A stretch of 64,000 nucleotides of DNA from Kocuria sp. (GTDB lineage Bacteria; Actinomycetota; Actinomycetes; Actinomycetales; Micrococcaceae): positions 279,250 to 343,249 of the forward strand of contig JAUNHG010000001.1 in NCBI GenBank assembly GCA_030524035.1, written 5' to 3'. Below are positions 17,653 to 26,819 of this stretch, one piece after another. Made by a program: the position numbers and the translations under genes. Position 1 is the stretch's first letter, and every line of letters starts with the position of its first letter. The notes under the pieces were generated by a model. The model worked only from the letters and a program-made list of their open reading frames with translations. It was not told the DNA's origin and did no database searches.

Positions 17653-18931
17653 GTGGCCAAGTAATCATGACGTGCGTTCCCCGGTGCAGCGGGGAACTAA
17701 TTTCCACTTCTCCGCCGACGTTCCGGACGTTACCAACAATCGAGACGCGGACCCCAAGTCGACGTTCGTCCATATTGCGGATTTGAAAACCACGCCCGTA
17801 GTCCTGGATATCGAATTGGAGGTAGAAACCTTGCGGGTTGATGGGAGTGGGAGAGCAGGCCCCGCCACTGACGGTCACATACGTGACATCTGCACCGGAG
17901 TGCCGGGCACTATTGGCGACGGCTTCCGTTACTGCTTGCACTAGAGCCTGAGCGATTTCTGTTGACAGGAAAGCCCGGGGTTGCCCGACGGGACGGATGT
18001 TGGGGGTCAAAGAGGTAAAACGAACACGGGACCGCCACGGAGTGAGTGCTTCAAGAAGCTCATCTTCCAGCACGTGCACCAGGGTGGTTGCTGTTCCGGA
18101 AGCCCGTTTTTCTTCAAAAGCCAGCACACCCAGGGCGCGTTGTGCCAGTTCCTTAGTGCGCTTGGATACGATGCCGGGATTGCGGGAGGCATCCAAGAGT
18201 GCGGCCATCACGTTGTCGTGGATGAGGCGGTCAAGTCGCTGTTGGTCCTCCGCCTGGCTGTGTGATCGCTTCGAGGCTGTGGCTTGCGCTAAGGCATCGT
18301 TGTAGGCCTCGTCCGCGTTGTCGCCAATCTTGAGTACGCTAGCTAGCAACAGAATGGCCACCAACATAAAACTTGCCCGGGTCATGAGGGAGGCCCAGAG
18401 CACCGTGTACTCCACAGATTCGCTGAGCACCACGGTGAAGAGGGCGTATACGGTGATGCAGATTCCCGTGTACACCAGAGCAGTCGCCGTTCCCCAAACA
18501 TATACAATCGCCATGGCAGCCACCATAAAAAACGATGGAATCCAAGGATTTTGGGTAGCGACATCGTGGGGAATCATCAAAGGCATGCACAACACGGCTG
18601 TAAGCCCCAAAGCTGCCAGAACAACCAATGGCCAAATCACGACCTTGCGCTGCACCCCCATAAACAGCATGATCACTGTGTTCACCAGGTGTAACAGCAA
18701 AAAACCGAAGCTCCACGACTGGAAACTTTCCCCCAGCTGCTCCAGGCGAGGGAGGCTTTCGATGATCAGGCTGAAGGAAAAAATCGCAAGGCAGATCTGC
18801 CACAGCCAGAACGACCGGTAGGCATATGGTCCCAGCGCGGAGGGCGAAGTCATGGAGGGCAATCCATAACGTCGAAGCCTGGAAGGTACGCGCTTGTAAC
18901 TTACCTGATGGTTGATGACGGGATGGCTCAC
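17630..18931 (-). CDS. Membrane sensor histidine kinase (NarL-partner type)
   Basis: A 433-residue sensor. Residues about 38-205 hold five or six transmembrane segments. The dimerisation helix has the phospho-acceptor His238 in LDRLIHDNVMAALL. The ATPase domain has an N-box (EAVANSARHSG, Asn340) and a G1 box QDYGRGFQI (Asp377, Gly379, Gly381). This is the HisKA_3-type layout that pairs with LuxR-type regulators, and such a regulator lies just upstream. The GTG at 18931 has GAAGGA upstream; that site sits in a 7-bp stem-loop (18935-18952), which could dampen translation. An internal ATG at 18853 is an alternative start. The signal sensed is unknown. Confidence 0.8.
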   Translation of the reverse strand: MSHPVINHQVSYKRVPSRLRRYGLPSMTSPSALGPYAYRSFWLWQICLAIFSFSLIIESLPRLEQLGESFQSWSFGFLLLHLVNTVIMLFMGVQRKVVIWPLVVLAALGLTAVLCMPLMIPHDVATQNPWIPSFFMVAAMAIVYVWGTATALVYTGICITVYALFTVVLSESVEYTVLWASLMTRASFMLVAILLLASVLKIGDNADEAYNDALAQATASKRSHSQAEDQQRLDRLIHDNVMAALLDASRNPGIVSKRTKELAQRALGVLAFEEKRASGTATTLVHVLEDELLEALTPWRSRVRFTSLTPNIRPVGQPRAFLSTEIAQALVQAVTEAVANSARHSGADVTYVTVSGGACSPTPINPQGFYLQFDIQDYGRGFQIRNMDERRLGVRVSIVGNVRNVGGEVEISSPLHRGTHVMITWPRDAQLPQ

Positions 18932-19014
18932 GAGGGGTGAAATCCTTCACCCATAGGGTCACGGTATTGTGGCCGCATCTGTGGCCCCCGTGGCACAGTG
19001 ACGTACACCCTGAC

Positions 19015-19731
19015 TCACAGACGCAGTTCGACGGAGTTGACGTCTGCTTCCGGATCTACCAGGCCGTCTTCAATCGCGCGGATGCGTAGATCAATTTTAG
19101 TGGGAGCTGGTCGGCCAATCCGGGCGTATTTTTCCCGGATACGGTCAATATTCGTTTTAACGGCGGATTGTTTAATGCCCATGCGTCGCGCCACCTGCAC
19201 CTGGGCGAAACCGGATGCGTAGAGCCGCAGAGTTTCCTGTTCACGCGGGGAAAGGTTAGCGCGGGCAAATTCGACATCGCCATCAATGGCTGCGGCAAGC
19301 TCCTTGGTGATCACTGGCTTGCCTTCTGCGATGTTCCGGGCTTCTTCGATGGCGTGTTCAAGAGGTTCGGATTTGCGGACCAAGCCGAGCGCCCCCGCGC
19401 GTAGTGCTTCACGGATCAGCGAGGCGTTTTCCCCCACGGAGAAAATCAAGACTTTCATACCGGCTTGGCGTAGTTTTTCCACGTTTTCGGAAGGGCGTGA
19501 CCGGTCTGTGAGCGATAAATCGAGCAGCACAACCTCACACTCGATGCGTTTGGCGCCGTATGCCGTGAGTGCGGCGTTATCGGGGTCGCGGCCAAGCTGG
19601 TCGAGTAAGGAAGGAACGGTTGCCGCAGCACCTACAAGCTTGACGTCTGCCTGTGAAGTCATGGATACCAGGCGGATGCCCTCACGGACGACTTCGTGAT
19701 CGTCAACAACAGCAACAAGAGTGGAAGGCAT
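19015..19731 (-). CDS. LuxR-family response regulator
   Basis: A 238-residue regulator. The receiver domain has Asp10/Asp11 and the phospho-acceptor Asp71 in VVLLDLSLTD. A 13-residue stretch between the alpha-2 region and strand 3 makes this domain slightly longer than usual. The C-terminal LuxR helix-turn-helix (about 165-225) carries LSPREQETLRLYASG and RRMGIKQSAVKTNIDRIR. The ATG at 19731 has GAGGTG 5 nt upstream; the frame is open to 19776. The kinase gene follows 83 bp downstream on the same strand, so the three genes are likely one unit. Targets are unknown. Confidence 0.85.
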   Translation of the reverse strand: MPSTLVAVVDDHEVVREGIRLVSMTSQADVKLVGAAATVPSLLDQLGRDPDNAALTAYGAKRIECEVVLLDLSLTDRSRPSENVEKLRQAGMKVLIFSVGENASLIREALRAGALGLVRKSEPLEHAIEEARNIAEGKPVITKELAAAIDGDVEFARANLSPREQETLRLYASGFAQVQVARRMGIKQSAVKTNIDRIREKYARIGRPAPTKIDLRIRAIEDGLVDPEADVNSVELRL

Positions 19732-19775
19732 AAACACACCTCGGGTCGATTTGGGGGAGTCGGTTGAACTGCTCA

Positions 19776-19820
19776 AGGGGTTTGCATCGTGCCGGAGGCT
19801 CCGGCATCCATCAAGCCCCT
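19776..19820. repeat. Long imperfect stem-loop upstream of response regulator
   Basis: The outer arms 19776-19784 and 19812-19820 pair with one wobble, and an inner GCCGGA/TCCGGC hairpin sits at 19791-19805. It lies 45 bp upstream of the response regulator start and about 180 bp from fadD. It could be a 5' leader structure of the regulator mRNA or a barrier between divergent promoters. Confidence 0.4.
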
Positions 19821-19990
19821 AGGGTCTTTCCGCCTCCCGAGCGGGTAGATCCGATCTCGTGGATACTTTCAACTATACGATGCATGTTCCAGATACGGCG
19901 CGCCCAGCCTCCACATAGATGAAATTGCTATATAAAGTTGCGTTTCGAGAGCTCTGGGGAGGCTGCGATCTGGCGGTGGCACCGCACCGG

Positions 19991-19996
19991 TAGGCT
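19991..19996 (+). promoter_or_regulatory. -10 box of leaderless fadD
   Basis: TAGGCT lies 7 nt before the ATG at 20004 and no Shine-Dalgarno sequence is present, which fits a leaderless transcript. Confidence 0.55.
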
Positions 19997-20003
19997 CGTG
20001 GGC

Positions 20004-21749
20004 ATGACTGAGCACAAGGCAGCATCTTCGTACGCCGCTCCCGGATCCTCCCGAGACTTCTTGGATACCCGCCCTTGGCAGGCCAATTACGATGCCAATG
20101 TGGCACGTGACCTGCAGCTTCCTGAAACGTCATTAAGTCATATGTTTGAAGGTTCAGTGGCGCGTTATGGGAACAAAACCGCACTCAGTTTTATGGGTGC
20201 TGACACGACGTACCAAGACTTGGGGCATGAGGTTGGCCAGGTTGCTGAAGGGTTGCGCCGGTTGGGGGTGGAAGCCGGTGACCGGGTGGCGATTGTGCTG
20301 CCCAACTGTCCACAACATATCGTGGCTTTTTACGCTGTAATGCGTTTGGGTGCGGTGGTGGTAGAACATAACCCGCTCTATACCGCACCAGAATTACGGC
20401 ATCAGTTTGAGGACCACGGCGCGAAAGTAGCGATCGTGTGGGACAAGGCGGCAGCGGCTGTACAGTCTTTGCCGACAGATATTGGCCTTGAGCACATTAT
20501 TTCCGTGGATATCACCACGGCTATGCCGCGATTCATGCGCATGGCACTCAAACTGCCGGTCAAAAAACTCAAGCAACAACGGGCTGCGCTCACCATGCCG
20601 GCCGTTGGCACCACCCCCTGGAAAGATCTGCGTGATCACCCCAGGATTTCATCCGACCATCCTTACCCCACGGCGCACGATCTTGCTGTTCTGCAGTACA
20701 CCTCTGGCACTACGGGGGTTCCCAAGGGTGCGATGCTCACACACCGTAATCTGGAATCTAATGCGGTGATGGGGCGCGAATGGTTGAATTCTGGGTCGCA
20801 AGAAGTGGTTTATGGGGCGCTCCCGCTGTTCCACGCTTTCGGCCTCACGTTGGGTATGACGTTCGCGATGTCCCTGGGGGCTACGTTGGTGCTTTTCCCC
20901 ACCCCCCGCCCTGACCTGATCATCAAAGCGATGAAAAAACACCCCGCTACCGTGCTGCCAGCGGTTCCGCCTATTTATCAGAAGGTCATGGAAACCGCGG
21001 ATGCGCAAGGTGTTTCCTTACAAGGCGTCACGGTAGGTGTGTCCGGGGCTATGGCTCTGCCGGTGCATCTGGTGGATGAGTGGGAGCAGCGCACTGGTGG
21101 GATACTCATTGAAGGCTATGGCCTCACGGAATGTTCTCCGTTGGTCTCGTGCAACCCTCTGAACAACCATCGCAGGGCAGGGTCCATCGGTATTCCCTTC
21201 CCGTCCACGCAAATCCGCACGGTAGACCCGGAAACTTTGGAGGATGTGCCCAAAGGCCAAGAAGGCGAACTTTGGGTGCGGGGGCCTCAAATATTCCAGG
21301 GATATTGGAAACGACCAGAGGCCACGGCAGAAGCCCTCAGCGATGGCTGGTTGCGTACCGGAGACATCGTGGTGGTTGATGACGATGGTTTTATCACGGT
21401 GGTGGACCGGTTGAAAGAAATCATCATCACCGGCGGGTTCAATGTGGCACCGAGTGAGGTCGAAGCGGCCTTGCGCAGTAGTGATGCGGTGCAGGATGCC
21501 GCTGTTGTGGGACTGCGTAGCGATGACGGTACGGAAGTCGTTGTGGCAGCGGTGATTTCCAGCCCCAGTCACGATTTTGACGAACAGGTTTTACGGCAGC
21601 ACTGCTACACGAAGGTGACCCGTTACAAAGTGCCCCGGCGCATCGTGCAAGTGGATGATCTTCCCCGCACAATGCTGGGCAAGACTCAGCGACGGTTGGT
21701 GCGTGAAGATCTGGAGAAGCGCGGTATTGACGTGAGTTCTCGCGGCTGA
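20004..21749 (+). CDS. fadD: Long-chain fatty acyl-CoA synthetase
   Basis: A 581-residue adenylate-forming enzyme that activates fatty acids to acyl-CoA through an acyl-AMP. The P-loop motif YTSGTTGVPKGAMLTH, the GYGLTECSP motif, GWLRTGD and the C-terminal hinge and catalytic region (DRLKEIIITGGFNV, then a conserved Lys near LGKTQRR) are all intact. The start at 20004 is supported by the leaderless promoter spacing; the frame is open to 19938. It stands alone, divergent from the two-component operon. The general call is strong; chain-length preference cannot be inferred. Confidence 0.9.
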   Translation: MTEHKAASSYAAPGSSRDFLDTRPWQANYDANVARDLQLPETSLSHMFEGSVARYGNKTALSFMGADTTYQDLGHEVGQVAEGLRRLGVEAGDRVAIVLPNCPQHIVAFYAVMRLGAVVVEHNPLYTAPELRHQFEDHGAKVAIVWDKAAAAVQSLPTDIGLEHIISVDITTAMPRFMRMALKLPVKKLKQQRAALTMPAVGTTPWKDLRDHPRISSDHPYPTAHDLAVLQYTSGTTGVPKGAMLTHRNLESNAVMGREWLNSGSQEVVYGALPLFHAFGLTLGMTFAMSLGATLVLFPTPRPDLIIKAMKKHPATVLPAVPPIYQKVMETADAQGVSLQGVTVGVSGAMALPVHLVDEWEQRTGGILIEGYGLTECSPLVSCNPLNNHRRAGSIGIPFPSTQIRTVDPETLEDVPKGQEGELWVRGPQIFQGYWKRPEATAEALSDGWLRTGDIVVVDDDGFITVVDRLKEIIITGGFNVAPSEVEAALRSSDAVQDAAVVGLRSDDGTEVVVAAVISSPSHDFDEQVLRQHCYTKVTRYKVPRRIVQVDDLPRTMLGKTQRRLVREDLEKRGIDVSSRG

Positions 21750-22146
21750 ATTTGCACGGCTCTATACCGTTGATGGAGTGAGTCTCCCCGCTGCCATCAG
21801 GGCCAATACATTTTTGTTGCCAAATGTTGCCTAGCTAACGTAGTTCGCTTTCATTTTTGTTGAAAAAGCATGTTTTCGTGGGGTCAGTGGCAGTAAATGG
21901 ACTGATCGAACCGCGTTTGCGGGTCAAAATACTCCCACTTGGGGTGTTTCCGGGTGGCGCAAGTTGTATCCCGCATGGGGTGATGCGCCATGGAATCAGA
22001 CTGATGATAAATCGACCACTTGTGTGGGGACAGTTTGTCCCCTATATTGAAAGCGCTGCGCGTATCGGCCCGGTGGCGATCCCCAATGTGCCGCCGGATG
22101 GTTCCCGCGTGTAGCTGACGTCCTGTTCCCCCAATATGGACGTTCT
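21750..22146. other. Gene-poor interval
   Basis: No convincing gene. One open frame of 85 codons (21857-22114, +) has no ribosome site and no recognisable family. The first 100 bp are AT-rich. A small perfect hairpin (22026-22032 with 22036-22042) lies in the middle, and the stretch ends in a strong stem-loop. An unannotated small RNA is possible, but nothing proves it. Confidence 0.35.
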
Positions 22147-22183
22147 GACGGGCCCTGCCATTCCCCAAGTGGCGGGGCCCGTC
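22147..22183. terminator. Stem-loop between fadD and marR
   Basis: Arms 22147-22160 and 22170-22183 pair over 14 positions with one wobble and a 9-nt loop. It lies 36 bp after the stop codon of the leftward MarR gene and ends the gene-poor interval on the other strand, so it may serve either transcript. Confidence 0.6.
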
Positions 22184-22219
22184 TCTTAATTGACTGGTCT
22201 CTTCAGGGTCTTGTTGTGC

Positions 22220-22777
22220 TTAGCCCAAGTCGTGTTCCTGGATGCGGGCGACGATCCTGCTGTGCATGCTGTTGATCGCTCGCGCTTCTTCCTCGGTGAG
22301 TTCGTCGATAAAAACCGCTCTTACCATGGCCAGATGTGCGGGGGCTGCTGATTCAATCGTGCGCCGCCCGTGAGGAGTGATGGACACAATAAGGCCCCGA
22401 GCGTCGTCATCGCAGGACATCCGCTCCACCAGGTTTCGGTGCTCCATGCGGCCTAGTAAATGAGACAGGCGGCTGCGTTCCCACCCCAAGTGGCTCAGGA
22501 GCTCCCGGGATCGTATGGTGCCGTCGGGTGTTTCGGATAACGGAACTAAGACTTCGTACTCGGCGCCGGACAGGTTGCTGTCGCGGGTCAGCTGTTTATC
22601 CATTGCGCGAAGTATGGCGCGTGAACCAAAAAGAAAATTGCGCCAAGTCCTCTGTTCGTCATCACTGAGCCACCGGGGCGAAGCCTCCGGTGCTGGGGAA
22701 TCAGATGTGGTGGGGGAATCATCCAACGGAGGGTGGAGGTTGGGAACGTTATTTGTGCGCATGGTGGTCACTTTCAT
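22220..22777 (-). CDS. MarR-family transcriptional regulator
   Basis: A 185-residue winged-helix regulator. After a 40-residue polar N-terminus, the MarR domain shows SRELLSHLGWERSRLSHLLGRMEHRNLVER (recognition helix region) and the wing DDARGLIVSITPHGRR. Such proteins are dimers that usually repress a neighbouring gene in response to small aromatic ligands or oxidants. The nearest divergent gene is the CitE-like lyase. An imperfect inverted repeat (GCCTA/TAGGC, 22825-22839) lies between them. The start could be 22777 or 22762; neither has a good ribosome site. Confidence 0.82.
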   Translation of the reverse strand: MKVTTMRTNNVPNLHPPLDDSPTTSDSPAPEASPRWLSDDEQRTWRNFLFGSRAILRAMDKQLTRDSNLSGAEYEVLVPLSETPDGTIRSRELLSHLGWERSRLSHLLGRMEHRNLVERMSCDDDARGLIVSITPHGRRTIESAAPAHLAMVRAVFIDELTEEEARAINSMHSRIVARIQEHDLG

Positions 22778-22996
22778 GGGACGCGCTCATAGCGGGTGAG
22801 GTGTGAAGCCTGGAGTTTAGGGCAGCCTAGGCACTAGGCCTCAATGCGCGCGGGCTCGCACCAGGATGACACATCACCAACTGGGGCCTTCAATTTTGTG
22901 TCGTTGTGTTCGGGAGTGTGACGTCCACGCGGAGAAAAGCATATTTTCACCACTCCACGCGCGCCAGTACGCTGTTGAAAGCCGGCGACATCACGC

Positions 22997-23887
22997 ATGA
23001 AGTGTGATGCAGGTGTGGTTTCTAACAGAAAGAATATTGTGAGTCCGTTTCGTAATCAGCGCGCTGCGGCGTTGCCTGCTCGTTTGTCCCGTTCAGTGCT
23101 TTTAGTGGGGGCATCTGATCCCTCTACGTTCCCACAGGCATTGGCTTCAGAAGCGGACTCTGTGATCTTTGATATTGAAGACGGCCTCCCGGAAGACCAG
23201 AAAGCCCGGGGGCGGGCTGCGGTGATCCAGGCGCTCGACGACGGCGCTGGGGCTTGGGTGCGCATTAACGACATCACTTCAGGGCACTGGCGTGAAGACT
23301 TGGAGGCTTTGGCGCAGGCCAAGAATCTGCGTGGATTAATGCTGGCAAAAACCGAACACCCTGATCACATTACCCGCACCGCGATGATGATGCCCGCTGG
23401 AACGCCGGTGATTGCCCTGGTTGAATCGGCGGTCGGAGTGATGAACGCCCATAAGATTGCCCGCGCTCCAGGAGTGTTTCGTCTGGCGTTTGGGGTTGGC
23501 GATTTCCGGCGGGATACCGGGGTGTCAGATGATCCCATGGCTTTGGCCTATGCGCGGTCAGTGTTGGTCATTGCTTCCAGAGTCGGTCAGTTACCTGGCC
23601 CCATTGACGGACCATCGGTGGGTGCCTATGGTGATGAACTTGCTGAGGCCTGTCGCATCACACAGTCCATGGGAATGACGGGGAAGCTCACGTTAGACCC
23701 CGCGCAGACCGACGGTATCAATGTGGGTTTGGCGCCGTCAGAACAAGAAATTGCGTGGGCCCGGGAACTGATTGAAAAATTTGAAACCGGTGCGGGTCCG
23801 ACTATGGATGGTAGTTACCTGCCGCGTCTAGCCCGCGCGCGCAAGGTATCTGATCTGGCAAAGACTTATGGACTGTGGAACCGCTAA
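22997..23887 (+). CDS. HpcH/HpaI-CitE family lyase (citrate lyase beta-like)
   Basis: A 296-residue TIM-barrel protein of the CitE family, which cleaves or hydrolyses malyl-, citramalyl- or citryl-CoA type substrates. Visible motifs are RSVLLVGASDPS near the start of the barrel, VIFDIEDGLPEDQK (metal-site acids), WVRINDI and ALVESAVGVMN. No citrate lyase alpha, gamma or ligase genes are nearby, so it is likely one of the stand-alone CitE-like proteins found in Mycobacteriales. A GTG at 23039 with an AG-rich upstream sequence is an alternative start that would remove 14 poorly conserved residues. It is divergent from the MarR gene. Confidence 0.82.
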   Translation: MKCDAGVVSNRKNIVSPFRNQRAAALPARLSRSVLLVGASDPSTFPQALASEADSVIFDIEDGLPEDQKARGRAAVIQALDDGAGAWVRINDITSGHWREDLEALAQAKNLRGLMLAKTEHPDHITRTAMMMPAGTPVIALVESAVGVMNAHKIARAPGVFRLAFGVGDFRRDTGVSDDPMALAYARSVLVIASRVGQLPGPIDGPSVGAYGDELAEACRITQSMGMTGKLTLDPAQTDGINVGLAPSEQEIAWARELIEKFETGAGPTMDGSYLPRLARARKVSDLAKTYGLWNR

Positions 23888-24102
23888 GCCGCAACAAGGG
23901 CACACGGGGTGGATAGACGTTGGTTGTTCTGTGTTACACCGACGACGGTCATTCCCGCTTGTGTCGTTGCCGCTACCCCGCTGGGGTCTTCACATGCCAG
24001 GCAAGCATTGGGTGGTACGCCGATGCGAGGTTGTCAGCAGTGTCCATGGTTACAGAATGCCTGAAAGGGAGGCCTCCGAGCGGAGTGGGGCTGATTGCTC
24101 GA

Positions 24103-24108
24103 TAACAT
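24103..24108 (+). promoter_or_regulatory. -10 box of leaderless malQ
   Basis: TAACAT lies 6 nt before the ATG at 24115 with no ribosome site between, which fits transcription from the start codon. Confidence 0.5.
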
Positions 24109-24114
24109 GGGGCC

Positions 24115-26439
24115 ATGCAGCCTCCCGCCTCAGAATCGGCTTTTCCATCAGGTGTTCGCAGTGCTCACGAAAGTCAATCCGCTCCAGGCGACACCACAGG
24201 TGTGCAACCGGAGACCTTAGCCGCGCTGGCTGAGGCATACGGGGTGCGCAGCCATTACGACGGGTTTGACGGCGTCGAGATGGCCGTACCCCACAGCACC
24301 CTCAAAAAGGTTTTGATCGCTATGGGGGCGGACGTTTCCAGCGAACACGCAGCCCAGGCGTGCTTGAGTGCGCAGCAGAACGACGGTTGGCTAGCTCTCC
24401 TGCCGCCCGTGGTCGTTGCCATAGAAGGTAGCCCCACCCAGATTCCGGTGCATATTTGTGCTACTGAGTTGGAGGCAAATGCCGTAGTGACGGTCAACGT
24501 CGTGGTTGATGGGCATCCCCGGCCCTTGAAGCATTGTGACCGGGACCCCGAGGTTCGTGTGATTAATGGGGTTCCCATGCACCGGATGCTCTTTGATCTG
24601 CCTACGGACCTCACCCCTGATTGGTACACCTTGGAAGTCGCGGTCACCGGTGAAGGTGCTGTGCAACGGTATGAATCTGTGGAGTTAGCCGTCACACCGG
24701 CTCGGTTGCGGACCACGGAACGCTTGCAGGGGCGGCGTCGCTGGGGCTGGGCTGTGCAACTGTATTCAGTGGCCTCCAACCGGTCGTGGGGGGTGGGGGA
24801 TATTAATGACCTGGCGGCCTTAGCCGCTATTGGTGGAGAACAGGGCGCTGACTACGTTTTGGTGAACCCATTGCACGCTTCTGAGCCGGTTCCACCCCTT
24901 GAGGCATCGCCGTACTTGCCCACCACGCGACGTTTTTTTAATCCGCTATACCTGCGCATCACAGATGTCCGTGAATACGCTTATCTGCGCCCCAGCGATC
25001 TTGACGTGGTGTCCACTCTGGCTGCGATTGAACGCCGTAAGGTCTTGGACCCGGACACTATTGACCGCGATGGCGTGTATGCCGCCAAGTTAAAGAGCTT
25101 GGAGTTGCTGTACACGGTGCGTCGTTCACCGCAACGCCAACAACAACTGGAACGTTTTGTGCGTGAAGGCGGTTCCCAGCTTCAAGACTTTGCCCTGTGG
25201 TGTGCCTTGCGGGAGGAACTTGGACCCGACCACACGTTATGGCACACGGATGCGGCTACACCCGACTCCCCCTATGCGACCGAGGCCCGTGAACGGCTCA
25301 AAGACCGGGTGGATTTTTATGTGTGGATTCAGTGGCTGCTCGACAGCCAGCTTGGGGCGGCGCAACGTGCCGCACAGTCTGCGGGTATGGAAGTCGGGAT
25401 CATGCATGACCTTGCCGTGGGAGTTACCAAGGACGGTGCTGATGCCTGGACTCTGCATGACGTCATGGCCCACGGGGTTTCCGTGGGGGCACCTGCAGAT
25501 ATGTATAACCAACAGGGGCAGAATTGGTCTCAGCCACCGTGGCATCCGCAAAAACTAGCTCACGCTGGCTATAAACCGTGGCGGGATATGTTGCGCACGA
25601 TTTTCCGGCACGCCGGTGGTGTCCGGGTGGATCATGTGATCGGACTGTTTCGTTTGTGGTGGATTCCTGACGGCAATAAGGCATCTGATGGGGCGTATGT
25701 CTACTACGACCATCGCGCCATGGTGGGCATCCTGGCATTGGAGGCACAACGTGCTGGAGTGGTCGTGGTGGGGGAGGATCTAGGGACGGTTGAACCTTCC
25801 GCGCGGGAATTCCTTGCTGAGCGTGGAATTTTGGGAACTTCCGTGTTGTGGTTTGAACAGGAGGCCGCAGTTCCCACGGACCCTGCGGCCTACCGAACGG
25901 AGGCTTTCGCTTCTGTGGGTACTCATGACCTCCCCCCAACCGCGGGATTTCTCGAGGAAGTTCATGTGCAGTTACGGGACCGACTGGGATTGTTGGAACG
26001 GCCTGTGGACGTGGAACGGCAGGAAGCACGGCGTCAGATCACTGCGTATCTGCACGCTGTTGCCGCAGCGGGACTGCTGCCCACTGATCGCCCGTTAGAG
26101 CAACTCACAGGTCAAGAAAAAATTGAGGGTCTGTACCGTTACCTGGCTCAAGCCCCGTCTTTGCTGCACTGTGTGCAGCTGGTAGATGCCGTGGGGGAGA
26201 AACGTGTGCAGAACCAGCCCGGGACATCCGACGAGTACCCCAATTGGCAGATTCCTTTAGCCGATGAGGACGGCAAAGTAGTTTTGCTGGAAAATATTCA
26301 AGATTCGGAACGTGTGGCGTCCCTGTCGCGTGTGATGAACGAAGCGTTAGGGTCTAGCGAACGTCGGCACAAGGAAGACCGCGCGCCCGCACAACCCTTG
26401 ACGGTGGATTCAGGTGCGCCCGCCCGGCCGTGGGCGTGA
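24115..26439 (+). CDS. malQ: 4-alpha-glucanotransferase (amylomaltase)
   Basis: A 774-residue GH77 enzyme that transfers glucan segments between maltodextrins. The three catalytic acids are visible: Asp506 in VRVDHVIGLFRLWW, Glu554 in VGEDLGTV and Asp605 in GTHDLPPTAGF. The first 200 residues form the extra N-terminal beta-rich domain found in long MalQ proteins, ahead of RRRWGWAVQLYSVASNRSWGVGDI at the barrel start. It is a single gene with its own leaderless promoter. It fits with the sugar importer at 38-42 kb in alpha-glucan/disaccharide use. Confidence 0.93.
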   Translation: MQPPASESAFPSGVRSAHESQSAPGDTTGVQPETLAALAEAYGVRSHYDGFDGVEMAVPHSTLKKVLIAMGADVSSEHAAQACLSAQQNDGWLALLPPVVVAIEGSPTQIPVHICATELEANAVVTVNVVVDGHPRPLKHCDRDPEVRVINGVPMHRMLFDLPTDLTPDWYTLEVAVTGEGAVQRYESVELAVTPARLRTTERLQGRRRWGWAVQLYSVASNRSWGVGDINDLAALAAIGGEQGADYVLVNPLHASEPVPPLEASPYLPTTRRFFNPLYLRITDVREYAYLRPSDLDVVSTLAAIERRKVLDPDTIDRDGVYAAKLKSLELLYTVRRSPQRQQQLERFVREGGSQLQDFALWCALREELGPDHTLWHTDAATPDSPYATEARERLKDRVDFYVWIQWLLDSQLGAAQRAAQSAGMEVGIMHDLAVGVTKDGADAWTLHDVMAHGVSVGAPADMYNQQGQNWSQPPWHPQKLAHAGYKPWRDMLRTIFRHAGGVRVDHVIGLFRLWWIPDGNKASDGAYVYYDHRAMVGILALEAQRAGVVVVGEDLGTVEPSAREFLAERGILGTSVLWFEQEAAVPTDPAAYRTEAFASVGTHDLPPTAGFLEEVHVQLRDRLGLLERPVDVERQEARRQITAYLHAVAAAGLLPTDRPLEQLTGQEKIEGLYRYLAQAPSLLHCVQLVDAVGEKRVQNQPGTSDEYPNWQIPLADEDGKVVLLENIQDSERVASLSRVMNEALGSSERRHKEDRAPAQPLTVDSGAPARPWA

Positions 26440-26562
26440 TTCCCACCACCCGTGGTTGGTCGGGTGTGCTGTGTCGTCTAGACTTGGTCTGTTGTCTGTG
26501 ATCCTAAAGTCTTTGTATCCCTGATGCGTGGGGGGCGGTGCTGGTGGGTGACAGGCAAAAAG
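26440..26562. other. Spacer between malQ and rpmB promoter
   Basis: No gene or clear terminator is seen here. It forms the upstream part of a 380-bp region that also carries the ribosomal operon promoter. Confidence 0.4.
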
Positions 26563-26591
26563 TTGCGGGCACGTCGCCACAAGCCTATGAT
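26563..26591 (+). promoter_or_regulatory. Promoter of rpmB-rpmG-rpsN
   Basis: A TTGCGG -35 box (26563-26568) is separated by exactly 17 nt from TATGAT (26586-26591), close to the housekeeping sigma consensus. It lies about 229 bp before rpmB, leaving a long leader. A second CCTATGAT copy at 26628-26635 has no good -35 box. I see no typical Zur palindrome, although these zinc-free ribosomal proteins are Zur-controlled in mycobacteria. Confidence 0.6.
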
Positions 26592-26819
26592 TTCAGGCTG
26601 TTGTATAGGGTAGTCCGCACCCGAAAACCTATGATCTTCACCGTTGTCGTGGCGAATCTGTACCGATTGCCACCGTGCGGAGGTCTGGTGGACAGACCCC
26701 CGGGTTTATAAACGGTGGTTGAACACAAGGTGGCGGGACGCTCTGTGAGGTGTGCATCCGGTGATTTTGGGTGACACCGTCTGCGTGTCGTCATTCGTCA
26801 ACATTTGGAGGAGAGCACT

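Noticed and set aside
21857-22114. 85-codon open frame in the interval after fadD
   Set aside because: No ribosome site at the start, no known family, and the interval looks non-coding.
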